Made by a program: the position numbers and the translations under genes | Assembly (NCBI GenBank): GCA_002914845.1 | Contig: JXTC01000058.1 | Coordinates: forward strand, 614,730-678,729 | Direction: 5' to 3' | DNA: 64,000 nucleotides | From: Trema orientale | Lineage: Eukaryota > Streptophyta > Magnoliopsida > Rosales > Cannabaceae | Notes under the pieces: model-generated | Told to the model about the DNA's origin: nothing | What the model saw: only the letters and a program-made list of their open reading frames with translations | Database searches by the model: none | Shown here: one piece after another, positions 1 to 12,760 of the stretch | How the letters are laid out: each line of letters begins with the position of its first letter | Numbering within the stretch: position 1 is the first letter of the stretch

Positions 1-1186
1 TCTTTTATTATTTTCGTTAAAGCTTACATGTCATAAACCTTTTGTTCAAACAGAACTACATCGCCAGTGCATGCATCGCCTGCAAAAGAATTCACCCATT
101 ACCCTCAAGACTTCAAAACATAAGAGGGAAAGAAGAGTTAAACATAACAAATAAGAAATGAACGACACCACGAAAGGCGAAAGCTAGCCCTTGGGAGCTT
201 AGAGCTAGAGACCTGGACCAAATCCCAGGATTTCCCACTTCCGATTCAGACGTACTAACTGTTTCACCCCAGCCTAGAACTTATTAGAATTTGTGACTTG
301 ACTCAAATATACACGTTTACCTTTACAATTCAACGAAAAGCTAGATACTGGGTACTTCTTCTCCCCTCCGCCGTTCGAAATCCTGAAGAACATTGAAACG
401 TAAGTAAGTTTAAGGACTGAAAAAACATATGTTTCTTCAGTTATAACACTAGAATAGTATATAAAATTACTCCAAATGCTCCTTAATCCGCTGAAGGAGT
501 GTGCCTTTATTGCCCGTGAGTCTCAATCCATTCTTCCTCAGGTAAACCTTACATTGGTCCACTTTTAACTTCTCAAGCTGACTAACTGCCACCCAGAAGA
601 GAACAAAAATTTAGTAGATCATTTAAAATCGGTATAGAGCATTTCTATGATGTATTGGTCCAGGAAAAAAAAATGGTTCTTGACATTGGTAACAATCCCG
701 TGTTGTGAGATACTCATACAAATATATCTAAGCAACTAAAACAATATACACAGATTGAATCCACAACGCCCAAAAGAAAAACCCCTTCACTGGCCAACCT
801 CCAATCACTTTCTGGATTTCCTCAAAACTTTTCTCGTCTTTTTCATCAAGTACAGGAGGGACAATATCATTCTCTGCTTCACCAGGGAGATTAATATCAT
901 GATCATCAACCATACTGCAAATGCACAAATACCCATCAAAATTTCAATATCAAAATGACAGAAATCGTTGAAGAAGAAATGTTCAGGGAAAAAAAAAAAA
1001 ATGCTCCATTGAATGAGACACGAACCGAGCTTTAGTTTTCTTCTTGATAGAAAGCTTGGAAAACTTGGCATGAGTTTCTTCAATAATACTATAAGATGGG
1101 TCATTGTCTGAATCGTCTGAACTGTACTCGGACTCGGATTCTTCTGGTGTTTCACAGAAATCTTCCTCATCTTTATCGATTTCCAT
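1..1186 (-). CDS. SAP-domain protein, CCCH zinc-finger protein 62-like (partial, 3' end outside window)
   Basis: Five exons can be read: 1186-1026, 914-797 (donor approximate), 585-471, 382-321 and 79-28, with frame kept across GT-AG introns. The gene runs off the left edge. The start is the first ATG of an acidic N-terminus rich in Glu, Ser and Asp, followed by a Lys-rich KLSIKKKTK stretch. Exon 3 encodes a SAP motif (QLEKLKVDQCKVYLRKNGL, then TGNKGTLLQRIKEHLE), a helix-extension-helix fold that in this superfamily usually binds AT-rich DNA. After it come NGGGEKKYPVSSFSLNCKG and DACTGDVVLFEQKVYDM, which match my recollection of plant proteins annotated as CCCH zinc-finger protein 62. The CCCH finger itself would lie outside the window. 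Role is inferred: nuclear nucleic-acid binding. Family assignment is fairly sure; function is not known. Confidence 0.75.
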
Positions 1187-2633
1187 TGATGGGTTTTCTC
1201 AGTCTTGTTCTATTGCTCGAACAAGAAGGCACCACTATTGATTTTGTATATACTAACACAACATGAACTAATCATGAACTAATCAAACTCAACAATTTTC
1301 CCTCTTTGAATCAAAGTTTCAAAATTCGAAAGACAAATATTAAAATAATAATCGGAGTGCTGTGCATCTCCGAACCTCGATGGCAATGGGAGACCAACTA
1401 CTCCAAAAAAAAAAAAAAAAGCCAACTTCGGATTAGAGTATATACCAAACCCATCGAACTTATATGGGCCTAAACTACCATTTCTTGAAGAAAATATTAG
1501 ACCAGTACCACTTATTAGACCCAATGAATAATATCTCACTTTTTTTTCCTCTCTAATTTCTTCCACTTTTTCTTTTTAAAAAACAGAAACTTGTAGTAGC
1601 TGAAAATAATAGGTAATACAGCGTTCAAAATAATTGTTAACTTCGATTGATTTAAGTATATTAAAACATGCTCAAATGCCCATGCTTTAGCAGTGTAACA
1701 CTACTAGAATTTGTGTTACAACTTTAGACGCCAAACACCACTTTTTAATATACAATAATGTAAAATAACTTTTATTTTAACTCAATTTTTCCTTATTATA
1801 TTCATAAATTGTTACATTGTTCAGTTTAGATTTACTCATCATTCTAGTTCAATAAGTTTCCTTAACTTTATTATGATCGTGAAGATGAAAGTGACAAAAA
1901 TAATTCTTAANCGTATATATGTAGATTGATACATTATTTACGCATTGATTTTCAACAAATGAAGCCTTTAAAATTAGCGAATGTGAGTGACGAGGTTGGT
2001 AGATGCCATATGATATACTACTATACAGTACAGACAAGTCTTAGGAGACTGAAGGAGTATATAGTAGATATCACCAAGGAATGAGATACCGCGCAACGGA
2101 AGCATATTTCGTGAGGATCCTTTTTCCAAAAACCAATAAACAAACAAAACCACTAAAACCATTGCCGAACGAAACTTCACATAAAAATATATATACTATC
2201 AAAGAAAATGAGGACTCGTACGTATTGTTCCTATATTTGTTGCAGCAGTTTGAAGGACTTATAATTGTCTGACATTTCTTGTAAACCAAGAGCCTAAGCC
2301 CATATAAATCAATGGTCTAGTAAGTAATGAAATTTGTGGGGGCATATCGAATTGAATTTATCAGATTACATAAATTCTTTTCTCTGTTTTAGACGTAAAA
2401 TACTTCCTTCATTTCTTCATGGGAACTAAGAAATGCATGCTTAGTGTATGAAGATGAAATTTTTTGTGTGAAGAGATAATTAGGGAGTCTGGTAAATTTA
2501 AGATTTTGCCTACAAGATTCAAACATCGAAAATTCCTTAGTCTATAAGCTACCTATCAGAAGTGTTGTCATTTGGTTATGGGATGAGGTACTTTTCTAGT
2601 TAACAGATTTCGCCCCCTCCTCTCGGTTCATCA
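1187..2633. other. Divergent spacer between the SAP gene and the KASII-like gene
   Basis: AT-rich spacer holding the upstream regions of two divergently transcribed genes. A run of 16 A lies near 1406-1421 and an undetermined base (n) at 1911. Short ORFs here have no recognisable similarity and no codon-like pattern. I see no transposon ends or RNA gene. Confidence 0.5.
1911..1911. other. Ambiguous base (n)
   Basis: The only non-ACGT character in the window; an assembly or consensus ambiguity in non-coding DNA. Confidence 0.99.
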
Positions 2634-5600
2634 ATGGAGGCTTCTTCCATAGCCTCTCCTCTTTGTCCATGGCTTGTAGCTGCCCGTATATCTCCAGCGT
2701 GTGAGAAAGACCACCCGTTGAATTCGTCCATGTTTCAGTCTCCAAAAAGACTGAGCCAGTGGTCGAGAAGAAAGAAGCTCATTCCAAAATGCAGCAATGG
2801 AAATGGCGGATTTTCTGCTTCTAGCTTGCTTTCCTCGTTCTGCACTTTTGAGCCTTGCGTTAAAGAGTACTACAGCTCCAAAGGACTATATGCATCTTTA
2901 GCTGTCTTTGGTGAGAATGCTTTCCTCCTTTCAGGGTCAAAGATTGCCTCCATAACAACAAGAAGGAATAATAGACTCAAGGCTTGTGATGCTCACTCTG
3001 GTAAATGTCTCTTCATTCATATCATGATTCATGTCATAATACACAAACATATTAAACAGATATAGTATATCCATGTGTATGTATGTATTTATGGTTTTTG
3101 ACTTTCTTTCAGACATGATGCTGATGGTAGAGTTGTGACTAGAATCTGCAATTTGAACACATTTTGTTTCTATATCTTTAGGCAAAACTGCAGCTGTGGA
3201 GTCTTCAGAGGAAGAAGCAAAGAAAGCTCTAACAAGGCAAAGGAAGGTAGTTGTGACAGGGTTGGCTGTGGTAAGTTCCATTGGTCATGATCCAGATGTC
3301 TTCTACACCAATCTTCTAGAAGGTGTCAGCGGCATAAGTGAGATAGAGGCTTTTGATTGTTCTACATTTCCCTCGGTATGATTTCTTTATTGGCTGATCA
3401 GTCTCAAAGTAACAAGTTACTGAATTTGAGGATGAGAATTCACCATTGGTTTCGACCCTTTTCACAGAGAATCGCCGGAGAAATCAAGTCCTTCTCAACA
3501 GAAGAATTGGTATCGCCGAAGGTTTCTAAGAGGGCAGACAAATTCATGCTCTATTTGCTCACTGCAGGAAAGAAAGCATTGACAGATGGTGGGATTACTG
3601 AAGAAGTGATGAGAGAACTAGATAAAAACCGATGTGGGGTCTTAATCGGCTCTGCATTAGGAGGCATGTCAGTTAAGTCCAAAGCAATTCTATATAAACA
3701 ATGTCCAAATTGCATTTTACTTCCAAGATTATTGATTTTTACTTTCTATACATTATTTCTTTGATAAGGTTTCTACTGATGCAATAGAAGCACTAAGAAT
3801 TTCTTACAAGAAGATAAATCCCTTTACTGTACCTTTTGCAACAACCAATATGGGCTCTGCCATACTAGCAATTGACTTGGTAAGAAATTCAGGATGGTTT
3901 AAATTTAATGCCGTATAAACACAAAACCTATACAAATTAATTTAGGCAAACAAAACTTCAGGGATGGATGGGACCAAACTACTCAATATCAACAGCTTGT
4001 GCAACAAGCAATATTTGCATACTGAATGCAGCATATCATATTATCAGGGGTGATGCAGTAAGTTCTCACTTTAATCTCACTTGGATTGAGATTCTAGGCT
4101 GTTTTTTCCTTTCATTTTTTTTTTTTGCATTTTCTTTTCAGTACTATGAAAGTACAAATATCTGATAGTAAGAACCCATGTTGAGTCTCTAATCTGGTTT
4201 TGTAAACATTTGCAGGACATGATGCTTTGTGGTGGATCAGATGCAGGAATTATTCCAATAGGTAACAAGACCAGTCATTTCATTCTTGTTTGATTCAAGT
4301 TTTTGAGAAACTTTTCGATGTATGATCTTGTCAAGTTTGAATTTGTTAAACTCTGCAGCGTTCGGAGGTTTCCTAGCATGCAAAGTACTCTCGAAAAGGA
4401 ATGATGAACCAACAAAAGCTTCACGCCCCTGGGATATCGTAATCCATCCCTTTCTGTCCTATTATTCTCTTCTTTCTCGACACTTACTCTTATGCCAAAG
4501 TGATCTTTTAAATGTATTTTGGTTTTAAGTTGTTAACTTGCTCATGAAAATTATTTTTGTAGAATCGTGACGGATTTGTTCTAGGAGAAGGAGCAGGAGT
4601 TTTGCTTCTGGAAGAGCTAGAACATGCTAAGGTTTCCTTGGTCCTTTATTTATTCACGCTAGAAAAATTTTAGTAGCTTGAACTCTTTTCTCTTCTTCTC
4701 TTTTCTTTTATTGTTACAGAGGAGAGGTGCAACCATCTATGCAGAGCTTTTAGGTGGAAGCTTCACTTGTGATGCTTCTCACTGCAGTGATCAGCCTCAA
4801 CCTGACGGTAAGCAACACAATTGTGATGCAGCCAACCTGCTTTGCCTAATTGCCTTTCTCATTTTCCCACATCCTGTTCATACTTCTTTCCCTCCTTTTA
4901 TTTTCTTTTACTTTCTCCTCTCTTCTGGCTATTTTGGTGTCTCAACTAATAGAGCTAACTATTTATATTTTGTGGCCCTTTATTAGTAGAATGCATCAAA
5001 CACTCCACAGTGATTGCTTTGTTTTGTTATTGTGCCAACACAATTTTATTTCTAGAATCAGGGAGAGGCATTGCTCTTTGCATGGAGAGGGCCTTAGCTC
5101 AATGTGGAGTAGCACGAGAAAATGTAAACTACATAAATGCACATGCTGTATCATCACCTGCTGGTGATTTGAACGAATACCGAGCTATAACCCGCTGTTT
5201 CGGCAAGAATCCAGAGGTAAGTTGAAACGGGGAATGTACATTTTTCTAGTCTTTGATTATCGGATTTTTTCTGACTTCGATGGCGATTGGTTTGATTCTT
5301 ATTTTTCTTTGCAGCTGAGAGTGAACTCTACCAAATCCATGATTGGTCACCTTCTTGGGGCCTCTGGCGCTGTAGAAGCTGTTGCAACAGTTAAGGTTGA
5401 CTCTCTACTCTCTTCCAGTTATGAATGACATTGATTTATGATTAGATTTGGTCAACTTTTACCATTTTGTTTTGGCTTTTCTTTTCAACATATCATGCCT
5501 GATTTTTCTGATCAGATTCTACTCTCATATAGGCAATACAAACTGGGTTGGTGCATCCAAACATTAATCTTGAGAACCCTGATAAAGGCGTGGTATGATT

Positions 5601-5807
5601 CACAGGACGATTCCTTTTGTTATGGTGCACTCACATGTTCTTCAGTTTAATGTCTTGAGTGTCGTTTTAAACCTTGTGAATCTGGTCCAGGACATGAATA
5701 TTCTAACGGGCACCAAGAAGGAACGTTTGGACATAAAGATAGCATTGTCCAACTCATTTGGGTTCAGCGGACAGAACTCATCCATTGTATTTGCACCTTA
5801 CAAGTGA
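2634..5807 (+). CDS. KAS2: KASII-like 3-oxoacyl-[acyl-carrier-protein] synthase, plastid-targeted, divergent
   Basis: Thirteen exons (2634-3000, 3182-3375, 3468-3671, 3769-3879, 3962-4057, 4216-4261, 4359-4438, 4563-4631, 4720-4807, 5062-5216, 5315-5395, 5533-5592, 5691-5807) join in frame to 555 residues, close to plant KASII precursors. The first ~120 residues are Ser/Arg-rich and Asp/Glu-poor, as in a plastid transit peptide; the start [15 protein letters not shown] resembles the KASII leader. The core keeps the Cys-His-His triad: Cys in STACATSN (exon 5), His in INAHAVSS (exon 10), His in [15 protein letters not shown] (exon 11). The family elongates palmitoyl-ACP to stearoyl-ACP in the plastid. 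Several near-invariant positions differ: [12 protein letters not shown] for TGMGVVTPLGHD, HAVSS for [13 protein letters not shown] for GFGGHNSS, and [15 protein letters not shown] for DAYHMTEPHPDGAG. It may therefore be a specialised paralogue rather than the housekeeping KASII; the symbol marks the family. Confidence 0.9.
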
Positions 5808-6350
5808 ATTTGCTGTTGTTATTATGTTCCAACACGTGTAAATCTATTACAGCTATCTAAGCGTCTTGATCACCATGAATCTGTTGCAGAATTGTAACCA
5901 ACAGAGAAATCTATTTGGTAAAAGCTACTTATAAAGAGACGACATGTCACTTTAGAAGCTACCTTCTTTTCAGTTCAAATAAACTGAAACATCAGTCATC
6001 CTCAGGTTAGGTTGGGAGTTGCTTGTCCACTAAAAGGCAACCTCTTGAAATTGAGAACTCAATGAAAATGACAGAAATTATGTCTCAAAAATGAATTCTA
6101 TTCACTTTCAATATTAACTGTAGTATCATAATACTGTAAGTTGACTACTTAATATGATAACAAGGGTCTCTCGCCGAATTCTGTGACAAGTTTAACTCAA
6201 CAAACTGAGCCATCAACTAAGAATAACTTTGTAACGACAACATTTAATCCTCAACGAGGCTCAGGCACCAAATCCGAACTCTCAAGTCTTCACGTCTGGA
6301 CAAGTAACCCAGATGGGATAATCTCCAAAATAATGACAATACAGCTTGGA
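5808..6350. other. Convergent 3' UTR spacer, KASII-like / SEC22
   Basis: Tail-to-tail interval between a plus-strand and a minus-strand gene. It should hold both 3' UTRs and polyadenylation signals, e.g. AATAAA inside ttcaaataaactg near 5980. No other feature seen. Confidence 0.5.
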
Positions 6351-8080
6351 TCACCAGAGCTTGGTTTTAACCCAGAAGAGGAGGAACACAACTCCTAGAA
6401 CAATAGCAACCGGGGCCCACTTTCGAATTAAAGCCTATATGAGTAGAAAACAAACAGTTCCGAATGCATCAGATGTGTAACTTAACTATAAAGAAGCTCA
6501 TGCATATAATTGAACAATCTAATAAAACTGACCTGCCGATTTAAATCCCTAGCCTTATCAGCATATATGCGCGATTCCGATGTCAAACGACTGGACATTT
6601 GACTGACCTCTGCAAACATTGAAATTTAAAAGAGATTTCATCATTCATATTGTACAGAACTGATTTCAGAGAGGGGTAACGAAAAGATACATCATACAGA
6701 GAAGAAAGAACTGCATTATTGCAATATGGAATACAAATGCTGGAAGAAAAAGCACTTTGTTACCTATGAATAATAAAGTGCACATGTTTTTTATGAATTT
6801 TATAATATGACAACTAAATATAATTTGGTACGTAATGAAATGATTCTGGAGATACAGAAATATCTTACGGTCCAACTTTTCACCAACGCCAAGGACTTCC
6901 TGCACGTTTCGAGTCATAATTTGGTGGACTTCATAGAGCTCATCATTCAACTTAGCAATATTCCGCTGAGTACGAGTGTCCTGGTACAGTTTCTTTGTTT
7001 TTTGTATGAATGTATCTATAAACATAAAGAAAGTTAAATCAGATCCTGTAAAACCACGAAAAAAAAAATAAAAAATAAAAATACAACAACAACGACAATA
7101 ATAATAAATCACACACCAAACTTAATGAAGGCATAAGGTCTGGCAGCTGTTTCAATTTGTGCCCCGTTAACACGCTCAAATTCATTCTTGAGGTCTTCAA
7201 GGTATTGAAAGGCAAGTTTCTTTGGGTAGGCACGGTCACACATTGTCAAGTAACAGACACGCCCTTCTATTATATAGCTAAGAACTATGTCAAGGTAACA
7301 TTGAGAGTTGGATGCTGTCACAATTGGAATAAACATACAAGTTTATAGCAGAAATTATAAATCCACAGAGAAAACCCAACATAAGAGCTCATGTGCATGG
7401 GAATATCTAATTTCATCCAAACTCCATAGTCATAAAGCATGACTAACAATGTATCTTACTGGTGCAGATTGGTCCACGATTAGATGTTATATTTATTCAC
7501 CAGAAAATAATAATTCTTCAGTTTAAGTTTCAACTAAAATGATTCAATGCATATTCTAGTAAGGCAATCATAGGCTCCAGAACAAAATCTACAACACCCA
7601 ACATCTGGAGCATGCTTAAGAATGGACAGGCCCATTGATTACATCAACTTCAGCTACATGAACCCAGAATATCATCTGCCATTAGAACACTAACTGAGTG
7701 TCTAATACATTTTCTAGAAAGTTTCATAAGAAGTCATTACTTGAAATAGAATTTTTATTCTAATCCTGCATGGTAACATATGAATCAGCAAGCTGGCAAC
7801 AAATCTATCAACTTCTTATGAGTGACAAGAAAAATAACAAAATATGACACGGAAAAATATGGGGAAAACAGAGACACAACACACAAGGATACTGAAAAAT
7901 ATAAGGTCCAGTTTCAACTGACATCCTTGAAGCCTCATTTTGGCCTCTTGAGAGGTTCTTAAACAAAGCCTTGACTTGTTGTTTGTAGAATTCCACATCT
8001 CTCACATCACGGCCATCATCAAGTCCCTCTGCTAGAGGAAGACCATCAGTCACACGAGCGATCATTGTTAGCTTCACCAT
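6351..8080 (-). CDS. SEC22: Vesicle transport R-SNARE SEC22
   Basis: Five exons (8080-7893, 7277-7117, 7015-6869, 6609-6533, 6434-6351) encode 218 residues, the usual plant SEC22 length. The N-terminal longin domain begins MVKLTMIARVTDGLPLAEGL and continues through HYIIEGRVCYLTMCDRAYPK. The SNARE motif (exons 3-4) runs from DTRTQRNIAKLNDELYEV to GEKLDQVSQMSSRLTSES and contains the central Arg in IMTRNVQEV expected of an R-SNARE. The C-terminal exon encodes a single membrane anchor, WAPVAIVLGVVFLLFWVKTK, ending KLW. SEC22 acts in ER-Golgi vesicle fusion with syntaxin- and Bet1/Sec20-type partners. All key features are intact, so the gene looks functional. A 5' UTR intron fits 8848-8117 (donor CCAG|GTATCT, acceptor TTGCAG|CTAACG). 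Confidence 0.96.
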
Positions 8081-9000
8081 CTTCGGTACCCGAATTACCA
8101 GCTATAAAACGTTAGCTGCAATATATTCCAAAAAAATTATTAAGTAATACACCACTGAAGCACAATTATCAAAAATTTTACATGTCTACTACAGATAAAC
8201 TAAACAGGGATATTCATGCAAAACTAACAAAGTGGATATTAAAGAACCCCTCTTGGTACCACAATTTCACCAATAAACTAATGCCTTCCCTGTTTTTAAC
8301 TGCAAGTTATGCTACAAGTTCTACTAGTTCTGATGACTTGTGTCAAACAAGGCTATGAAAACAGTATAACCCAAAAATCTTCCCTCTTTCAAATATTTAT
8401 TGTATAAGAAAAATGAGAAAGACCCATGATACGATTTTTCCAATTGACTTTTAGCAAAATACAAATAAAAGAAATGATTTCTTTCAGGAAAAAAAAATCC
8501 CAATTCTCATTATAAGAGAGGGAAACAAAAGACCCAATTCTCATTATATGTCCAACTCTATAAATCCATTTTCCAATGTACAAATCCTAGAAAACAGATC
8601 CAGCTTTCAGGATAAAATTGTGATACATCCTTATTTTTTTTGGGGGGAATTGCAGTGATCCATTAAAAGGTATCAAAGATCAATTTAAAAAAGCTTTGAC
8701 CCACAAAAAATCGTATCCTTAAGATACCAATCAAATCAAAATTAAAATCAAATTCTCCGTATATATGAAATAAAAACGAAAAATTACGGATGCCCACTTG
8801 AAAATCTTAACAAAATTATCCGGATATATATAAATAAAGGAGAGATACCTGGTTATGGCATTGATTTGAGGGACGCTGACGATGATGGTGGAATCTGAGG
8901 AACTAAAAAAAAAAAAGAGTTTTTGAGGGGTTTTTGAGAGAGAGATGATTCGATTCAAGTAAATCAGGGCTGCTACTGGTTTTGTCCGTGATCTCTAAGA
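8081..9000 (-). promoter_or_regulatory. SEC22 5' UTR with leader intron, and promoter-proximal region
   Basis: On the minus strand a donor CCAG|GTATCT at 8848 and an acceptor TTGCAG|CTAACG at 8117 delimit a ~730-bp leader intron; the upstream UTR exon starts somewhere right of 8850 in a GA-rich stretch (agagagagatgattc). Leader introns are common in plant housekeeping genes. The transcription start cannot be fixed from sequence alone. Confidence 0.5.
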
Positions 9001-10350
9001 TCCAGGTTGTACGTTGGGAATGGACGCGTCAGCCGTCAAGAGAGTCGGTAATATTTCAAAGGTACAACACTTAGCTGCGTCAAGAGGGTATTTATATACT
9101 TTCCTTTCTTTTCTTTATTTTATTTTATTTTATTTTGTTTTCATCACTTAATAAAAAAGAAAAAAGGGTCGCTTGGGTAAATGACCTTCGTCATCCTTAA
9201 AACAATGTCCATAATTAACATTTTATAGCCGAGTGCCCTGGTACCACTTATTATACCAGATTACTTATTTATACGATCATTTTTTTTTCTCTAATTTATG
9301 CCACTTTTTCTTGTCAAGAAAATGTATTTCTATTTGTCATTTTTACCCACCTAAATCAATTCCAAATGAGAAGTTTAACCTCTAACTTTGATTGGTGTTT
9401 CTGAAAAAAAGGGTATGTGACTACATTTTTTTTTTTTTTTTAAAAAGGGTATGTGGCTACTTAACCCAAACAAAAAAGGCATATTAGGACCATAATTTTG
9501 TTAATTTTCTCAAATTTAATCTTCCCCTCAACAAAGTTTTTAATCGTACTTCCTCCACATCGAGTCCCAAAACTCTTTCAACTTGCATGATGCATTTATG
9601 CTTCGAAGTAAAAATGCAAATATGTTATACCACCTAGGCTCATTCTGCTATAGTCTTTTAAGACTAAAAAAAAAAAAAATCTCAAAATTTAATTATTATT
9701 TTTAAAATAGTTTGCTTTTGTGTAGAAAAAATAAATAAATAAAAAGGAGGAGACAAGGAGTAGTATTGCATGGGTTGGCCCGACTAAGCGTGTGGGCGGG
9801 CTAATCAATTGTGTGACATGTTGGGCCTAGGCTTTTCCTTACAGAGAAAATGACATGGGTAGAGCTGATTTGGGCCGAAATGACTTTTTTTTGCGTATTT
9901 TCTTAAGGCGAAATTAGTGCATACACGTCTTTTTAAAAAGAAATAACAAATATACGATCCTCTTTTTATCTATTCTTTTGGTACCGCCTTTTATTGAAAA
10001 ATACCATATTCGAGTAAGTTCTAAAGGGTTGTTTGGCTTCATTTGGGTTTTATGTTTTCTGTTTTCGGTCTCTCTTTCTCTCGTTCTCTTCTGTTCTATT
10101 CTCCTCTCTTTCCGTCGATCTTTTGCAGCAGTAACTGGTTTCTTCTCTTTTTTATCGTTGGGTTTTTCAGAGCTTTTTTTTTGTGAAATTTGTTCTCTTC
10201 TTCACGATCGTCCATTACAGTACCTTATTCATAGTAATGTTTTGCATTTTTAGTTTTTTTTTGTTATGTTTTACACCTGGTTTTCTAGATTTCTAGCCGT
10301 TTCTAGTCCATTTTTATTGAATTTTATATTTAATTTTATAGATTTCTAGT

Positions 10351-10530
10351 TATGGTGGTAACGAGAGCAAGCTCAAGTTCTCCTGCTCCAAAATCGAATT
10401 TGAAAAATACGGCGAAGAGGAAGGGAAGCTCTAGTAGACCTAAGTCTAATGAGTAAGTAAAATCTGTGGCAAAGAAGCTCCGATTGGATCCCGATTCGGA
10501 GAAGGCTTTGATTCCTCGAAATTTGAAGGT
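10351..10530 (+). pseudogene. Short ORF remnant with a 3' splice donor, unrecognised
   Basis: An ATG at 10351 opens a Ser/Lys/Arg-rich stretch (MVVTRASSSSPAPKSNLK, then TAKRKGSSSRPKSNE), followed by a TAA stop. The same frame continues with VKSVAKKLRLDPDSEKAL and IPRNLK up to a donor-like GAAG|GTATTT near 10530. The CT-rich leader upstream (10070-10120) resembles a plant 5' UTR. It looks like the first exon of a nuclear-type protein broken by a stop, with no downstream exon recognised. Could be a transposon-captured or degraded gene. Confidence 0.3.
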
Positions 10531-12649
10531 ATTTCGTGTTTTTTCCTTTGGTTTTCACCGATTTTTAAAGGGGTTTTTTAAAAAATAAATAATGCATGCT
10601 AGTTAGCAGAATAATTTCTACATTATGTTACTCTTGGTTATTCCTAAATTATGCTGTTAACAAAGATTTGGGTTAATTGTTTTGTAACTAGTGTGTTTCC
10701 TAATTTTCGTTACTAATGGAGTAACCATTTTATTTTTTAGAGTAGTAGTTTTCTGTGTATTGTGCTCAAATTTTTTTCCCAGTTAGTACTACTGATTAGC
10801 ACTGTGGTGGGCCATTATCAATCCGGCCTTTTTCTCCCTTTTGTGTAATTGCCCAGAAAACTGTTTGAGCTCAATTGAACTCATGCAGCCCAATATGTTA
10901 TTGTAGGTTGAGTATCCAAATGGACCTGTTTAATTTAAGCTCCAATAGACAAAGGCCCAGTTACAATTAACGAGTGAGCTTGTACAATTAGTTATGGACT
11001 TATTCCACTAAAGGTCTAAACTGCACTCTTAAATTAAGAAAATATCACAAGATACTTTATAATTAAAATTATGCCTATTAGATAATTAACATTTGCATAT
11101 GTATCCCCATATGTATACCAATAATTAGAGTTAGGTAAAATTATCATTTTACCCCTCCAATTATATTCTTCAATTCCTTGATACAAGACAATATCTAATG
11201 ACGATCAGATCTATAGAAAGTCTTTAATTAATAAAATATTCAATTTTATCAATTACTTACCTAAGGTTTAAACTATCCAAGCTCCTATAGCTTCTCAAGG
11301 TAATACTCACTTCTTTGTATAATAGAGTTGTGGATTCCATACCAGCTTATGTTCTCAACGTTCATAATAATGCATTACCAAAATGTCAGGGTCTAGATCG
11401 TCAATTACTTGATCTTTACATTTTAGTATCTCAGATAATACAAATTATAAACACGGGTTCATCATGTATTTCAGGATTAAAAAAGACATGCATTAATTAT
11501 CAAGTTTGTGAGAATATATTCTTGTCAACGACACTTATTAAACTATGCCATTTTGCTTTCTTTTTTTTTCAAAATTAAAATATTAAAACTTAAATTAAAA
11601 TAAGTGGAATTATTTAAATTAAAAAAAGTTAAAAAATTGAAAAGGATAAATAAATTCTAGAGTTTTTTTATTTTGGAAATGTATCTCTTCAAAGTATATG
11701 AGATTTCCTTGTCCTTTAGTCAACAGTTGACAAAACAAAAGGGCAAAAAAATCTATGATAAATTTCCGGGAAATTGAGCTTCCTAGTATTGTTTGAGGAT
11801 AAACTAATTTTTTCTTGGAGTCTTCTAGGATCACCATTATTGTTTCTGCAAGCAAATTGACCAAACAATTTTCTTGACAACAATAAAGAGAAGAAAAGGG
11901 AGAGAGAATATTAGAGGAGAAAAAACCCCAAAACTAACCAAAAAAATCATATAAAATCAGCAATTTTTAACATTCAAGCTTCTATAAACTCCATTTCATC
12001 TCTCTAATCATAATTTACTCTCAATTTTGCGCCGTTTTCAACTTAAAAAATAGCTAGAAATCGTTCCCCAAAAAAAAAAAAGTCGCTCAAGAATAAAAAA
12101 ACTTGGATTTCCGAGTAACTACCAAATCCAAACATGACATATTTATTATTCGTATCATCATTTATAAACTCATATTGCTGGTATAAATTTTTATTCAGTC
12201 ACCAACATGCTGTCACGATGACAGAATTAGGATTCACACCAGTTTTATGTAGGTGGTCACGAAGTAACATAGCCGAAGATGGCGATCACTATTTTGCAAT
12301 ACTTATTTATAGGGGACAGGAAGGGGTCGTACCAGTGTAGTTTCTGCCATACAATCTCTGATGATCAAGTTAGTGGTAGGCCCATAGGTGTTACCATGAA
12401 AATCAGAGTGAAATTGAAAGTTTGGCATTAGATATTTTTTGGAAAATGTATGGCACCTTACCTCACCTCATGAAAAGTAAGGTATTTATAGTAGGGTTTG
12501 GTGGTCTCCTTGGGCATTCAACAGCATACCATATATCCATGCATATCTTGAGATATATGTTCGTATACTACATTTTATAGTACTTATACTACACTTTGGG
12601 ACTCATATCTTTGTACTATTAGGTTAATTTCCACCCATTTGTGAATGAA

Positions 12650-12760
12650 TAGTTATCGATGTCTGAATAGTCATTTGTGTGTAGACCACTATCGATATCC
12701 AAATAGTCGTTTGTATATAGACAATTGGCAATATCTGAATAGCTTCTTATGCATGGATAG
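12650..12760. repeat. Short ~36-bp tandem repeat (2-3 degenerate units)
   Basis: Units beginning atcgatgtctgaatagtc, atcgatatccaaatagtc and caatatctgaatagct follow each other at about 36-38 bp. On the minus strand they read as a repeated DYSDID/TND-like peptide, but no gene is recognisable. Confidence 0.4.

Noticed and set aside
1279..1566. Minus-strand ORF of 95 residues in the first spacer
   Set aside because: It includes a poly-Phe run from a homopolymer and has no family resemblance; chance ORF.
9978..10253. Plus-strand ORF of 91 residues rich in Phe, Leu and Ser
   Set aside because: The composition follows from CT-rich DNA that looks like a gene leader; no recognisable domain.
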